Shown here one piece after another: positions 1-6,055 of a stretch of 7,916 bases of DNA. A model generated the notes under the pieces. It was not told where the DNA came from, made no database searches, and was given only the letters and a program-made list of their open reading frames with translations. Made by a program: the position numbers and the translations under genes. Numbering within the stretch: position 1 is the stretch's first letter; every line of letters begins with the position of its first letter. This DNA is from Odoribacter sp. UBA944 (GTDB taxonomy: Bacteria; Bacteroidota; Bacteroidia; Bacteroidales; Marinifilaceae): contig DBDA01000022.1 of NCBI GenBank assembly GCA_002293375.1, forward strand, positions 9,524 through 17,439. The letters run 5' to 3'.

Positions 1-77
1 AGTGGACTCTTCCGTCCATGACCAGGCGCAAAAAACGAAGTCTGACGAAGTATCACGGCAAACTGAGGCACTACCCC

Positions 78-2075
78 ATGTCATCCATTTTTGATTTGCA
101 AACAGAATACGCGCCAAGCGGGGACCAGCCGGACGCCATTGATCAGGTGACAGCCAATCTGGAACAGGGCGTGACGGATCAGGTTCTGCTTGGCGTTACC
201 GGCTCCGGCAAAACCTTCACCATGGCCCAGACCATCGCGCGGGTGAACCGGCCCGCGCTCATCCTCGCGCCCAACAAAACCCTGGCGGCGCAGTTGTACG
301 GGGAGTTTAAAGCGTTCTTTCCCGAAAACGCTGTGGAGTATTTTGTTTCGTATTACGATTATTACCAGCCGGAAGCCTACCTGCCCACCACGGATACGTA
401 CATCGAGAAGGATTTGCAGATCAACGATGAGATTGACAAACTCCGGTTGCGGACCACCGCCTCCCTCCTGTCGGGCCGAAAGGACATCGTGGTCGTCTCC
501 TCTGTTTCCTGCCTGTACGGTATGGCCGATCCCCGGGCGTTCGGATCCAATATTATCCATTTGAAACAAGGGATGCGTATAAGCCGCAACCAATTGCTTC
601 GCCGCCTGGTGGACGCGCTCTACGCCAACAACGAGATGGATTTTAAAAGAGGTTGCTTCCGGGCCAAGGGGGAGACCGTTGATGTATTTCCCGCTATCGA
701 AACTTACGACGGGGTGGCGTACCGCGTGGAGTTCTGGGAGGATGAGATCGACCGGATCCATTCGTTTGAACCGGGAAGCGGCAAAAGCATCGAACGGTTC
801 GAGGAGTTGGACATCTACCCGGCCAATCTGTTTGTGACCGACAAGGCTACTATCGCACACGCCGTTATCGAGATCGAAAAGGACATGCACCTGCAGACGG
901 CCTACCTGAAAGAGATCGGAAAGCCGTTGGAGTCCAAACGCCTGGAAGAGCGCGTCCGGTACGACCTTGAAATGATCCGGGAACTGGGCTACTGTCCCGG
1001 TATCGAAAACTACTCCCGCTATTTCGACGGCCGTTCCGCCGGCACCCGCCCCTTTTGCCTGTTGGACTATTTTCCGGAGGATTTCCTGATGGTGATCGAC
1101 GAATCGCACGTGACGGTTCCGCAGATCCGGGCCATGTACGGAGGGGACCACGCCCGCAAACAGAGTTTGGTCGAATATGGTTTCCGGCTGCCCGCCGCCT
1201 TCGACAACCGCCCGCTGACTTTTGAAGAGTTCGAAGCCAAGACCGGGCAGACCATTTACGTCAGCGCCACGCCTGCAGACTATGAATTGGAGAGAAGCCA
1301 GGGGGTTGTGGTGGAACAGATCATCCGCCCCACCGGGATCCCGGACCCGCAGATCGAAGTCGTCCCTACCAAAAACCAGATAGACCACTTAGTCAACGAA
1401 GTCCAACAGCGGATAGAGTTAAAAGAGCGTACTTTGGTGACGACGTTAACCAAAAAAATGGCGGAAGAGCTCAGTAACTATTTTGACCGGATCGGGATCA
1501 AATGTCAGTACATCCACTCCGATGTGGATACGCTGGAGCGGGTGCAGATCCTGGAGAACCTGCGGAAAGGGATTATTGATGTATTGGTCGGCGTAAACCT
1601 GTTGCGGGAGGGGTTGGATTTGCCGGAGGTTTCTTTGGTAGCTATTTTAGACGCCGATAAAGAGGGGTTTCTCCGTTCTACCCGTTCTCTGGTACAAACG
1701 GCCGGACGCGCCGCCCGCCACCTGCAGGGGAAAGTGATCATGTACGCCGACCAGATGACCCGTTCTATGCAGGAGACGATCAAGGAAACCGATTACCGGC
1801 GGGAGAAACAGTTGCAATACAACCGGGAACACCACATCGTCCCGCGCCAAATTCAGAAAAGCACGGACTCCGCACTCTCCAAAAACCGGCCTTATATTGA
1901 AGAGGAGCAGGTGGCAGCAGTGGAAGATCCGGTGGTGGCTTATATGAGCAAAGCGGAGATCGAGAAAATGATCCAAAAGACAAAAGCCGCCATGCAAAAA
2001 GCCGCCAAAGAGGAGGATTTTCTGGAGGCCGCCCGGTTGCGGGATGAGATGTTCAAGCTTGAAAAAGGGCTTTGA
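78..2075 (+). CDS. uvrB: UvrABC system protein B (excinuclease ABC subunit UvrB)
   Basis: UvrB is the ATP-dependent helicase-like subunit of nucleotide excision repair. It receives damaged DNA from UvrA, verifies the lesion, and recruits UvrC for incision in the cytoplasm. Numbering from the ATG at 78 (665 residues, close to the family's usual length), visible motifs are Walker A GVTGSGKT at 39-46, the tyrosine-rich beta-hairpin YYDYYQPEAYLP around 92-103, the DESH box at 341-344, VSATP at 395-399, NLLREGLDLPE at 507-517, QTAGRAAR at 540-547 and a C-terminal UVR domain at about 625-660, which binds UvrC in this family. I chose the ATG at 78 because the protein then begins SSIFDLQTEYAPSGDQP, matching family N-termini. 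An in-frame ATG at 18 would add 20 basic residues, and that frame is open to the window edge. All key residues are present. It is followed by 141 bp and then a separate promoter, so I infer its own transcription unit, starting upstream of the window. Confidence 0.97.
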   Translation: MSSIFDLQTEYAPSGDQPDAIDQVTANLEQGVTDQVLLGVTGSGKTFTMAQTIARVNRPALILAPNKTLAAQLYGEFKAFFPENAVEYFVSYYDYYQPEAYLPTTDTYIEKDLQINDEIDKLRLRTTASLLSGRKDIVVVSSVSCLYGMADPRAFGSNIIHLKQGMRISRNQLLRRLVDALYANNEMDFKRGCFRAKGETVDVFPAIETYDGVAYRVEFWEDEIDRIHSFEPGSGKSIERFEELDIYPANLFVTDKATIAHAVIEIEKDMHLQTAYLKEIGKPLESKRLEERVRYDLEMIRELGYCPGIENYSRYFDGRSAGTRPFCLLDYFPEDFLMVIDESHVTVPQIRAMYGGDHARKQSLVEYGFRLPAAFDNRPLTFEEFEAKTGQTIYVSATPADYELERSQGVVVEQIIRPTGIPDPQIEVVPTKNQIDHLVNEVQQRIELKERTLVTTLTKKMAEELSNYFDRIGIKCQYIHSDVDTLERVQILENLRKGIIDVLVGVNLLREGLDLPEVSLVAILDADKEGFLRSTRSLVQTAGRAARHLQGKVIMYADQMTRSMQETIKETDYRREKQLQYNREHHIVPRQIQKSTDSALSKNRPYIEEEQVAAVEDPVVAYMSKAEIEKMIQKTKAAMQKAAKEEDFLEAARLRDEMFKLEKGL

Positions 2076-2133
2076 CTAAAGATCTTGAAAAAGGACAAAC
2101 AACTCTTTCGATTCCATAAATTAGTATAATTCA

Positions 2134-2165
2134 ATTGGTTAGAGCCGAGTTTTGTGCTATCTTTG
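2134..2165 (+). promoter_or_regulatory. Bacteroidetes-type promoter for the YkuD transpeptidase gene
   Basis: The sequence shows TATCTTTG at 2158-2165, an exact match to the Bacteroidetes -7 consensus TAnnTTTG. ATTG lies at 2134-2137, a 3 of 4 match to the -33 box TTTG, with a 20 bp spacer. Transcription would start near 2172, giving a leader of about 45 nt before the ATG at 2217. The rest of the 141 bp gap after uvrB is AT-rich, and I see no clear terminator hairpin in it. Confidence 0.62.
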
Positions 2166-2216
2166 CATAACCGGAACTACCGGAGTTTCGTTACACTTTA
2201 ACTAAAACAGTTGATT

Positions 2217-3146
2217 ATGGTAACGAGGTTCATGGTAGCGGCGATTGTGACGGTGGTGAATACGGTACTCTCGCACCACAATGGAAGGGAGAACATCCGG
2301 TTGGAGAAAAATCTTCTATACAATAAATACACGTTGGAAGATGCCTACCGGTACAATACCGCGGAACGCCATTTTCAGTGGGAAAAGGCCAAGTATTTGT
2401 TAAATGCGGTGGAGTCTGTCCAGCAGTTAAATGTGAAGTGGGGTATGTTGCAGAATTACAAAAATATAAACGGGATGGCCCCGGAGGTTAAAAAGAGCCT
2501 CACGGACCGGTATCATTCGATCACGGATACCCTGGGTATCCCCCGGAATCAATCGATTCCCCTGTACCGGGCAAATGATATGGAGAGACCGGAACGGTAC
2601 GGGCGCGACGGTTCGCTGATTGTGTGGATGGGACAGGAAGGAAAGTTTGTAAAGGTTAAGTTGATGACAGACGCAAATGAGTGGTTCGTGCCGGAGAAAT
2701 ATGTCACTCCGATCGATTCTACTTCGTTTGAAAAAACGATCCTGATCGACCGGAAAAACCAGAACATCGCCACGCTGGAACGGGTGGATACGACCTGGTT
2801 GATCCGTAGCATGAACCCGGCGACGACCGGACGGCACAAGCCCCCCTATATGCGGGAGACTCCGTTGGGGATCTTTGTGCTGCAAAACAAAGTCTCCCGG
2901 ATGAACTATACGCAGGATGGATCCTCGGAACCGGGAGGGTATGCCCCGTATGCCAGCCGGTTTACCAACGGAGCTTATATCCACGGTGTACCGGTCGACT
3001 ATCCGGGAACAAAGCAGATAGAGTACTCCCAAACCCTGGGAACGACGCCCCGTTCACACATGTGCGTACGGAATTCAACTTCTCATGCGAAATTTGTGTA
3101 CGACTGGGCGCCGGTGCAAGGAACATTGGTATTTGTGATCGAATGA
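2217..3146 (+). CDS. L,D-transpeptidase, YkuD family (exported)
   Basis: Enzymes of this family use a catalytic cysteine to form 3-3 cross-links in peptidoglycan or to attach proteins to it, in the periplasm. The protein has 309 residues. The N-terminus carries a short hydrophobic stretch (residues about 5-19, ending VVNTVLS) that can act as a signal peptide. The catalytic domain occupies roughly the last 100 residues. It contains ETPLGIFVLQNK, YIHG with His256, and a cysteine motif reading TPRSHMCVRN with Cys283 and Arg285. The usual motif is SHGC(I/V)R, so a Met replaces the Gly before the catalytic Cys. The region at about 35-200 is not recognised and may be a substrate-binding or wall-binding domain. 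I chose the ATG at 2217 over the TTG two codons upstream because ATG is stronger and nothing is lost. A second transpeptidase gene follows 85 bp downstream on the same strand. The family call is firm; the exact substrate is unknown. Confidence 0.88.
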   Translation: MVTRFMVAAIVTVVNTVLSHHNGRENIRLEKNLLYNKYTLEDAYRYNTAERHFQWEKAKYLLNAVESVQQLNVKWGMLQNYKNINGMAPEVKKSLTDRYHSITDTLGIPRNQSIPLYRANDMERPERYGRDGSLIVWMGQEGKFVKVKLMTDANEWFVPEKYVTPIDSTSFEKTILIDRKNQNIATLERVDTTWLIRSMNPATTGRHKPPYMRETPLGIFVLQNKVSRMNYTQDGSSEPGGYAPYASRFTNGAYIHGVPVDYPGTKQIEYSQTLGTTPRSHMCVRNSTSHAKFVYDWAPVQGTLVFVIE

Positions 3147-3203
3147 TAAATTGATCAAGAACTCAGCCGGTATGCCGGATGGATATTTTTTGTGATGTGT
3201 GTA

Positions 3204-3235
3204 TGTGTGTGTTATGTAAAGTGTGTGTGTTATGT
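3204..3235 (+). repeat. GT-rich 14-bp direct repeat overlapping the YkuD_2 start codon
   Basis: TGTGTGTGTTATGT occurs at 3204-3217 and again at 3222-3235, an 18 bp period, inside a longer GT-rich tract from about 3191. The second copy contains the chosen start codon (ATG at 3232). The first copy contains an ATG at 3214 in the same frame, immediately followed by TAA, so it forms a start-stop pair. It could simply be slippage-derived duplication, or it could affect translation initiation. Confidence 0.75.
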
Positions 3236-3903
3236 GGAAAAAAGCTATTTTACTGGCCGGGATCGTTGTGTGTGCATTCCTGGCTTCCGGGGCTGATGTC
3301 CGGACAACTGTTTCCGCTTTACCGGAAGATAAAGAACTCTATTCTGCTCTGAACCTGAGCGAAAAGATCGGTTACCAGGCTTTTCAACGGGCCATGGAGG
3401 GCTACCGGACTATTCCGGGCCGGAAAAAAGAGGTGCTGACCATTATTGATTACAGCAAGCCTTCCGACCGGAAACGCTTGTTTGTGCTGGACCTGAAAAA
3501 GAGGGCGTTGGTATACGCTTCTTATGTGGCGCACGGGAGAAACAGCGGCAACAGGTATGCAACCTCCTTCTCCAATGTCAACGGTTCGTATAAAAGTTCG
3601 TTGGGATTTTACAAAACGGAAAATACCTATCAGGGGAAAAATGGCTACTCTTTGGTACTGGATGGTCTGGAAAAAGGGGTTAATGACAAGGCGAAAGAGC
3701 GGGCCATTGTGATCCACGGAGCCGATTATGCCGACCCGGCTTTGATCAAGAGCACCGGACGGCTCGGACGCAGCCTGGGATGTCCGGCGCTTCCGCGGGA
3801 AGTAAATCGGAAGATTATCGATTATATCAAGGGGGGGAGTTTGCTTTTTATTTACGCCGATTCCGGAGAACAAGTGCAACCGAACAAGCGGCCGGTCCGC
3901 TAA
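3232..3903 (+). CDS. Murein L,D-transpeptidase catalytic domain protein (YkuD_2 family)
   Basis: This is a predicted exported peptidoglycan-modifying enzyme of the YkuD_2 group, whose members share the cysteine active site of L,D-transpeptidases. Of 223 residues, about 1-22 form a signal peptide (MWKK followed by a hydrophobic core ending AFLASG). No residue pattern fits a lipobox, so a soluble periplasmic protein is likely. Family landmarks are VAHGRNSG at about 100-107, SSLGFYKT at about 122-129, AIVIHGADYA with His162, and GRLGRSLGCPALP with catalytic Cys184. The short C-terminus after FIYADSG is hydrophilic. I chose the ATG at 3232 over a GTG three codons upstream because the signal peptide then starts MWKK. 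It lies 85 bp after the YkuD gene with only a weak hairpin between, so co-transcription is plausible. Its stop is 3 bp from the stop of the convergent ATPase gene. Whether it acts as transpeptidase or carboxypeptidase cannot be read from the sequence. Confidence 0.9.
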   Translation: MWKKAILLAGIVVCAFLASGADVRTTVSALPEDKELYSALNLSEKIGYQAFQRAMEGYRTIPGRKKEVLTIIDYSKPSDRKRLFVLDLKKRALVYASYVAHGRNSGNRYATSFSNVNGSYKSSLGFYKTENTYQGKNGYSLVLDGLEKGVNDKAKERAIVIHGADYADPALIKSTGRLGRSLGCPALPREVNRKIIDYIKGGSLLFIYADSGEQVQPNKRPVR

Positions 3904-3906
3904 ATC

Positions 3907-4857
3907 TCAATCCAGCAACTCGAAACCAAACGCTTTCTTTTCGTCCGATGCAGGTTCGGATTCCGTCTCAACGGCTCCGGCCTCTTCGGATTCGATCGCT
4001 TCCATAATGGCGTCCGTCGTTGCAGGTTCTTCTACGGGGGGCTCGTTTGCTTCCTCTCCGGCCTCCTCCGGTTTTTCGCCGACTGCCGGTGTCTCTTCCA
4101 TTACCGGGACTTCAACCGGCTCCTCCAGGATTTCGTTTAATATTACCGGTTGCGGCTCCTCCGCAGGCTCCGGGCAGACGGACAAAGCCGGATCCTCTGT
4201 CAGCAGCCCTTCCTCGCACCGCAACACACGGCCCGGATAATGCTCCAACAGATCGTACTGGTGTGTAGCGATCAATACTGTCTTGCCGGTCTCACACAAT
4301 CCTTTCAGTAACTCCACCAAGCGGTACGATGTTTCGGGGTCGATATTCCCCGTCGGTTCATCGGCCAGGATGATCGGCGGCGCATTCAGCAACGCCCGCG
4401 CTAATACAATGCGCTGCTGCTCCCCGCCCGAAAGTTCGTGCGGCATCTTCCACCGCTTCTCTGTCATCTCCACTTTCTCCAGTACGCTCTCGATCCGCTC
4501 CTGGATCGCCTTCCTGTTTTTCCAACCGGTTGCCTTCAGCACAAACTCCAGGTTGCTGTTCACATTCCGGTCCGTCAGCAACCGGAAGTCCTGAAACACG
4601 ATCCCGCATTTGCGCCGCAGCATGGGTATCTGGGATTTCTTCAATTTTTTCAAGTGAAAACCGGCCACCTCTATTTGTCCGTATGCTAACGGCAACTCCG
4701 CATAGAGGGTTTTCAGAAAAGAGCTTTTTCCGCTCCCCACCTTTCCGATCAGGTAGACAAACTCTCCGGCTTTTATCTCCAGCGATACCTCTTTCAGGAT
4801 CGTCACTTTTTGCTGGCGGATCACCGCCTTGTCCGCTTTTATTATTACCTCCGGCAT
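3907..4857 (-). CDS. ftsE: FtsE-like ABC transporter ATP-binding protein with acidic C-terminal tail
   Basis: FtsE is the cytoplasmic ATPase that works with membrane protein FtsX to control peptidoglycan hydrolases at the division site. Residues 1 to about 220 form a complete ABC ATPase: Walker A GKVGSGKS at 38-45, Q-loop VFQDFRLL with Gln89, signature LSGGEQQR at 142-149, Walker B IILADEP with Glu167, and H-loop His199. The segment FQDFRLLTDRNVNSNL and the phrase ADEPTGNIDPETS are typical of FtsE and the related LolD/MacB group. Unusually, residues about 221-316 form a tail rich in Glu, Pro, Val and Ala with repeated EEP units, ending in AFGFELLD. FtsE proteins are usually about 220-230 residues. 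It lies 13 bp after rpe on the same strand and has no obvious promoter of its own. No FtsX gene is in the window, so a LolD-like or other ATPase role cannot be excluded. Confidence 0.83.
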   Translation of the reverse strand: MPEVIIKADKAVIRQQKVTILKEVSLEIKAGEFVYLIGKVGSGKSSFLKTLYAELPLAYGQIEVAGFHLKKLKKSQIPMLRRKCGIVFQDFRLLTDRNVNSNLEFVLKATGWKNRKAIQERIESVLEKVEMTEKRWKMPHELSGGEQQRIVLARALLNAPPIILADEPTGNIDPETSYRLVELLKGLCETGKTVLIATHQYDLLEHYPGRVLRCEEGLLTEDPALSVCPEPAEEPQPVILNEILEEPVEVPVMEETPAVGEKPEEAGEEANEPPVEEPATTDAIMEAIESEEAGAVETESEPASDEKKAFGFELLD

Positions 4858-4870
4858 CGTAGGGTTCTGT

Positions 4871-5521
4871 TTACAATTTTTTCAACTCTTCTATAATGGC
4901 CCGGGGATCCGGAGCGTTAAATACGAAACTGCCGGCGACCAGTACATCGGTTCCGGCTTCCGCCAATCGTCGCCCGGTTTCCACGTTCACCCCCCCGTCC
5001 ACTTCCACCAAAGCATTGCTGCCGCTCTTACAGATCAGTTCCTTCAATTTCAATACTTTCTCTACAGACTGTTCAATAAACGACTGTCCGCCGAATCCCG
5101 GGTTCACACTCATCACCAAGACCAGATCCGCCTCCCGGATCACATCCTCCAACAGGTGGACCGGTGTATGCGGATTCAGCGCCACCCCGGCCTTCATTCC
5201 CGCATTCCGGATGCTTTGCAAGGTGCGGTGCAGGTGCATACAGGCTTCCAGGTGTACCGTCAGGATATCCGCCCCGGCCTGCCGGAAAGCGTCGATGTAG
5301 CGCTCCGGCTGCACGATCATCAGGTGTACATCCAGCGGTTTCCGCGCCGCTTGCTTAATAGCAGATACGACCGGCAATCCGTAGGACAAATTGGGCACGA
5401 AGACTCCGTCCATGATATCCAGGTGGAACCAATCGGCCCGGCTCTCGTTGATCTTTTCGATATCCCGGCCCAAATGCAGGAAATTCGCCGATAACAGTGA
5501 GGGGGAAACTAATACGCTCAT
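4871..5521 (-). CDS. rpe: Ribulose-phosphate 3-epimerase
   Basis: This cytoplasmic enzyme interconverts D-ribulose 5-phosphate and D-xylulose 5-phosphate in the pentose phosphate pathway. It is a TIM-barrel protein of 216 residues, the normal family length. The start reads VSPSLLSANFLHLG, with the conserved Ser8. Metal-binding and catalytic residues are visible: His33 and Asp35 with Asp38 nearby in WFHLDIMDG, His66 in DVHLMI, and Asp175 in VEVDGGV. The phosphate-binding loop MSVNPGFGGQ at about 137-146 is intact. The start ATG is read from the reverse strand at 5519-5521, with a convincing Bacteroidetes-type promoter just upstream, giving a leader of only about 20 nt. It is the first gene of a probable two-gene operon with the FtsE-like ATPase. 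The two proteins share no known pathway, so the pairing may be simple co-transcription. Confidence 0.96.
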   Translation of the reverse strand: MSVLVSPSLLSANFLHLGRDIEKINESRADWFHLDIMDGVFVPNLSYGLPVVSAIKQAARKPLDVHLMIVQPERYIDAFRQAGADILTVHLEACMHLHRTLQSIRNAGMKAGVALNPHTPVHLLEDVIREADLVLVMSVNPGFGGQSFIEQSVEKVLKLKELICKSGSNALVEVDGGVNVETGRRLAEAGTDVLVAGSFVFNAPDPRAIIEELKKL

Positions 5522-5546
5522 TGATCATTCTCTCTGTGAAGCCTTG

Positions 5547-5578
5547 CAAAAATAGCGATTTAATTTTAATCTTAAAAA
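5547..5578 (-). promoter_or_regulatory. Bacteroidetes-type promoter for rpe and the ATPase gene
   Basis: On the minus strand the -7 box reads TATTTTTG (plus-strand 5547-5554), an exact match to TAnnTTTG. A TTTT at 5575-5578 matches 3 of 4 positions of the -33 box at a 20 bp spacer. Transcription would start near 5540, leaving about 20 nt before the rpe ATG. Together with the plus-strand promoter near 5680 it makes this region a divergent control region. Confidence 0.6.
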
Positions 5579-5651
5579 CAGACTTCGTTTGGAGTTAGGG
5601 AAAGTCAAGCGAAATTTTTTTGCGGTTTGTCCTGTTTGTTCAGGCGTATTC

Positions 5652-5683
5652 TTCTAATTTCCGCAAAATTTTATATACCTTTG
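5652..5683 (+). promoter_or_regulatory. Candidate promoter for the small lipoprotein gene
   Basis: TACCTTTG at 5676-5683 matches the Bacteroidetes -7 consensus exactly. The -33 element is weak: TTCT at 5652-5655 sits at a 20 bp spacer, matching only two of four positions. The predicted start near 5690 gives a leader of about 75 nt that contains the inverted repeat at 5702-5739. Between this promoter and the one facing left (about 5579-5651) I see only AT-rich sequence and a weak 4-bp inverted repeat (CCTG at 5631-5634, CAGG at 5641-5644). Confidence 0.45.
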
Positions 5684-5701
5684 TAACTGCTCTGATTTTA
5701 A

Positions 5702-5739
5702 GAGTCTGATTAAACTTCGGTAAAAATTTAAACAGACTC
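5702..5739 (+). promoter_or_regulatory. Inverted repeat in the leader of the small lipoprotein gene
   Basis: GAGTCTG at 5702-5708 is complementary to CAGACTC at 5733-5739. After one A-A mismatch the stem continues with TTAAA at 5710-5714 against TTTAA at 5727-5731, around a 12-nt loop. The RNA hairpin would start about a dozen nt after the predicted transcription start and end 27 nt before the ATG at 5767. There is no T-run behind it, so it does not look like a terminator. An mRNA-stability or translation-control element, or a protein operator in DNA, are possibilities. Confidence 0.5.
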
Positions 5740-5766
5740 CAAGAGGTTCTAAAATATACTATCTAT

Positions 5767-5898
5767 ATGCAACGTAAGAAATTAATGATCCGCACGCTTC
5801 TCTTTGTATTAGCTGTTTGCCTTCTCTCTTCCTGCGCCATTGATAAAAAATGCCCGGCCTATACCCAGGCACCTTCCGAACAGGGAATCCGGAGCTGA
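5767..5898 (+). CDS. Small predicted lipoprotein (43 residues)
   Basis: This is a short open frame with the layout of a lipoprotein precursor. It has a basic start (MQRKKLMIRT), a hydrophobic core (LLFVLAVCLL) and a lipobox LSSC ending at Cys23. Cleavage by signal peptidase II would leave a lipidated peptide of only 21 residues. Its sequence begins CAIDKKCPAYTQAP, has a second Cys at 29, and ends EQGIRS. Very small lipoproteins with a Cys-Pro-Ala-Tyr segment are, as far as I recall, seen in other Bacteroidetes, but I cannot assign a function. The gene has an upstream -7 box and a leader hairpin, and sits 157 bp before gapA on the same strand. With no strong terminator between them, readthrough into gapA is possible. 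The absence of a bulky domain suggests a structural or accessory role, if it is expressed. It is easily missed by gene callers because of its length. Confidence 0.68.
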   Translation: MQRKKLMIRTLLFVLAVCLLSSCAIDKKCPAYTQAPSEQGIRS

Positions 5899-5982
5899 AG
5901 AGTTTTAAGAAAAGAACCGGCTTCGGAGCGCTTTCCGAAAACGAAATCGTTTGAGTGGTTTTTCTGCTGTTTTTCCGGCCTG

Positions 5983-6017
5983 TTTCGCGGAGGAATGGAT
6001 GAATTGTCGTAAATTTG
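5983..6017 (+). promoter_or_regulatory. Candidate gapA promoter
   Basis: TAAATTTG at 6010-6017 is an exact -7 consensus match. TTTC at 5983-5986 is a possible -33 box but the 23 bp spacer is longer than the usual 19-21. Transcription would start near 6024, leaving about 32 nt before the gapA ATG. AAATTTG occurs again at 6029-6035, 18 bp later, and could be part of an operator or chance in AT-rich DNA. Upstream, at 5899-5982, the only structure is a 6-bp inverted repeat (TTCGGA 5922-5927, TCCGAA 5934-5939). Confidence 0.5.
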
Positions 6018-6055
6018 AAAACGATTTGAAATTTGTATCACATAAATAAGCAAAG

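Noticed and set aside
81..1388. A 435-codon open frame on the strand opposite uvrB
   Set aside because: It lies wholly inside a conserved gene, and its translation has no recognisable motifs. Long antisense frames are common opposite genes with this codon usage.
2058..2094. Direct repeat CTTGAAAAAGG at the uvrB end (2058-2068) and just after it (2084-2094)
   Set aside because: Eleven A/G-rich bases, out of frame with each other at a 26 bp offset. No structure or mobile-element signature suggests a function.
2427..3032. A 201-codon open frame opposite the YkuD transpeptidase gene
   Set aside because: It is contained within a gene with clear catalytic motifs and a promoter on the plus strand; no independent support.
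3167..3191. Hairpin CCGG-TATG-CCGG followed by a T-run between the two transpeptidase genes
   Set aside because: The stem is only 4 bp and the T-run begins several bases later, so it is too weak to call as a terminator. It may at most reduce readthrough.
3780..4007. A 75-codon plus-strand frame across the convergent gene ends
   Set aside because: It overlaps the end of the YkuD_2 gene and the antisense of the ATPase tail, and it has no start signal or recognisable feature.
4829..5494. A 221-codon open frame on the plus strand opposite rpe
   Set aside because: rpe on the minus strand has all catalytic residues. The opposite frame is rich in Gln, His and Arg without domain features, as expected for an antisense shadow.
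5922..5939. Inverted repeat TTCGGA/TCCGAA between the small lipoprotein and gapA as a terminator
   Set aside because: The 6-bp stem is not followed by a T-run. The nearest T-rich stretch is about 20 bp away and interrupted.
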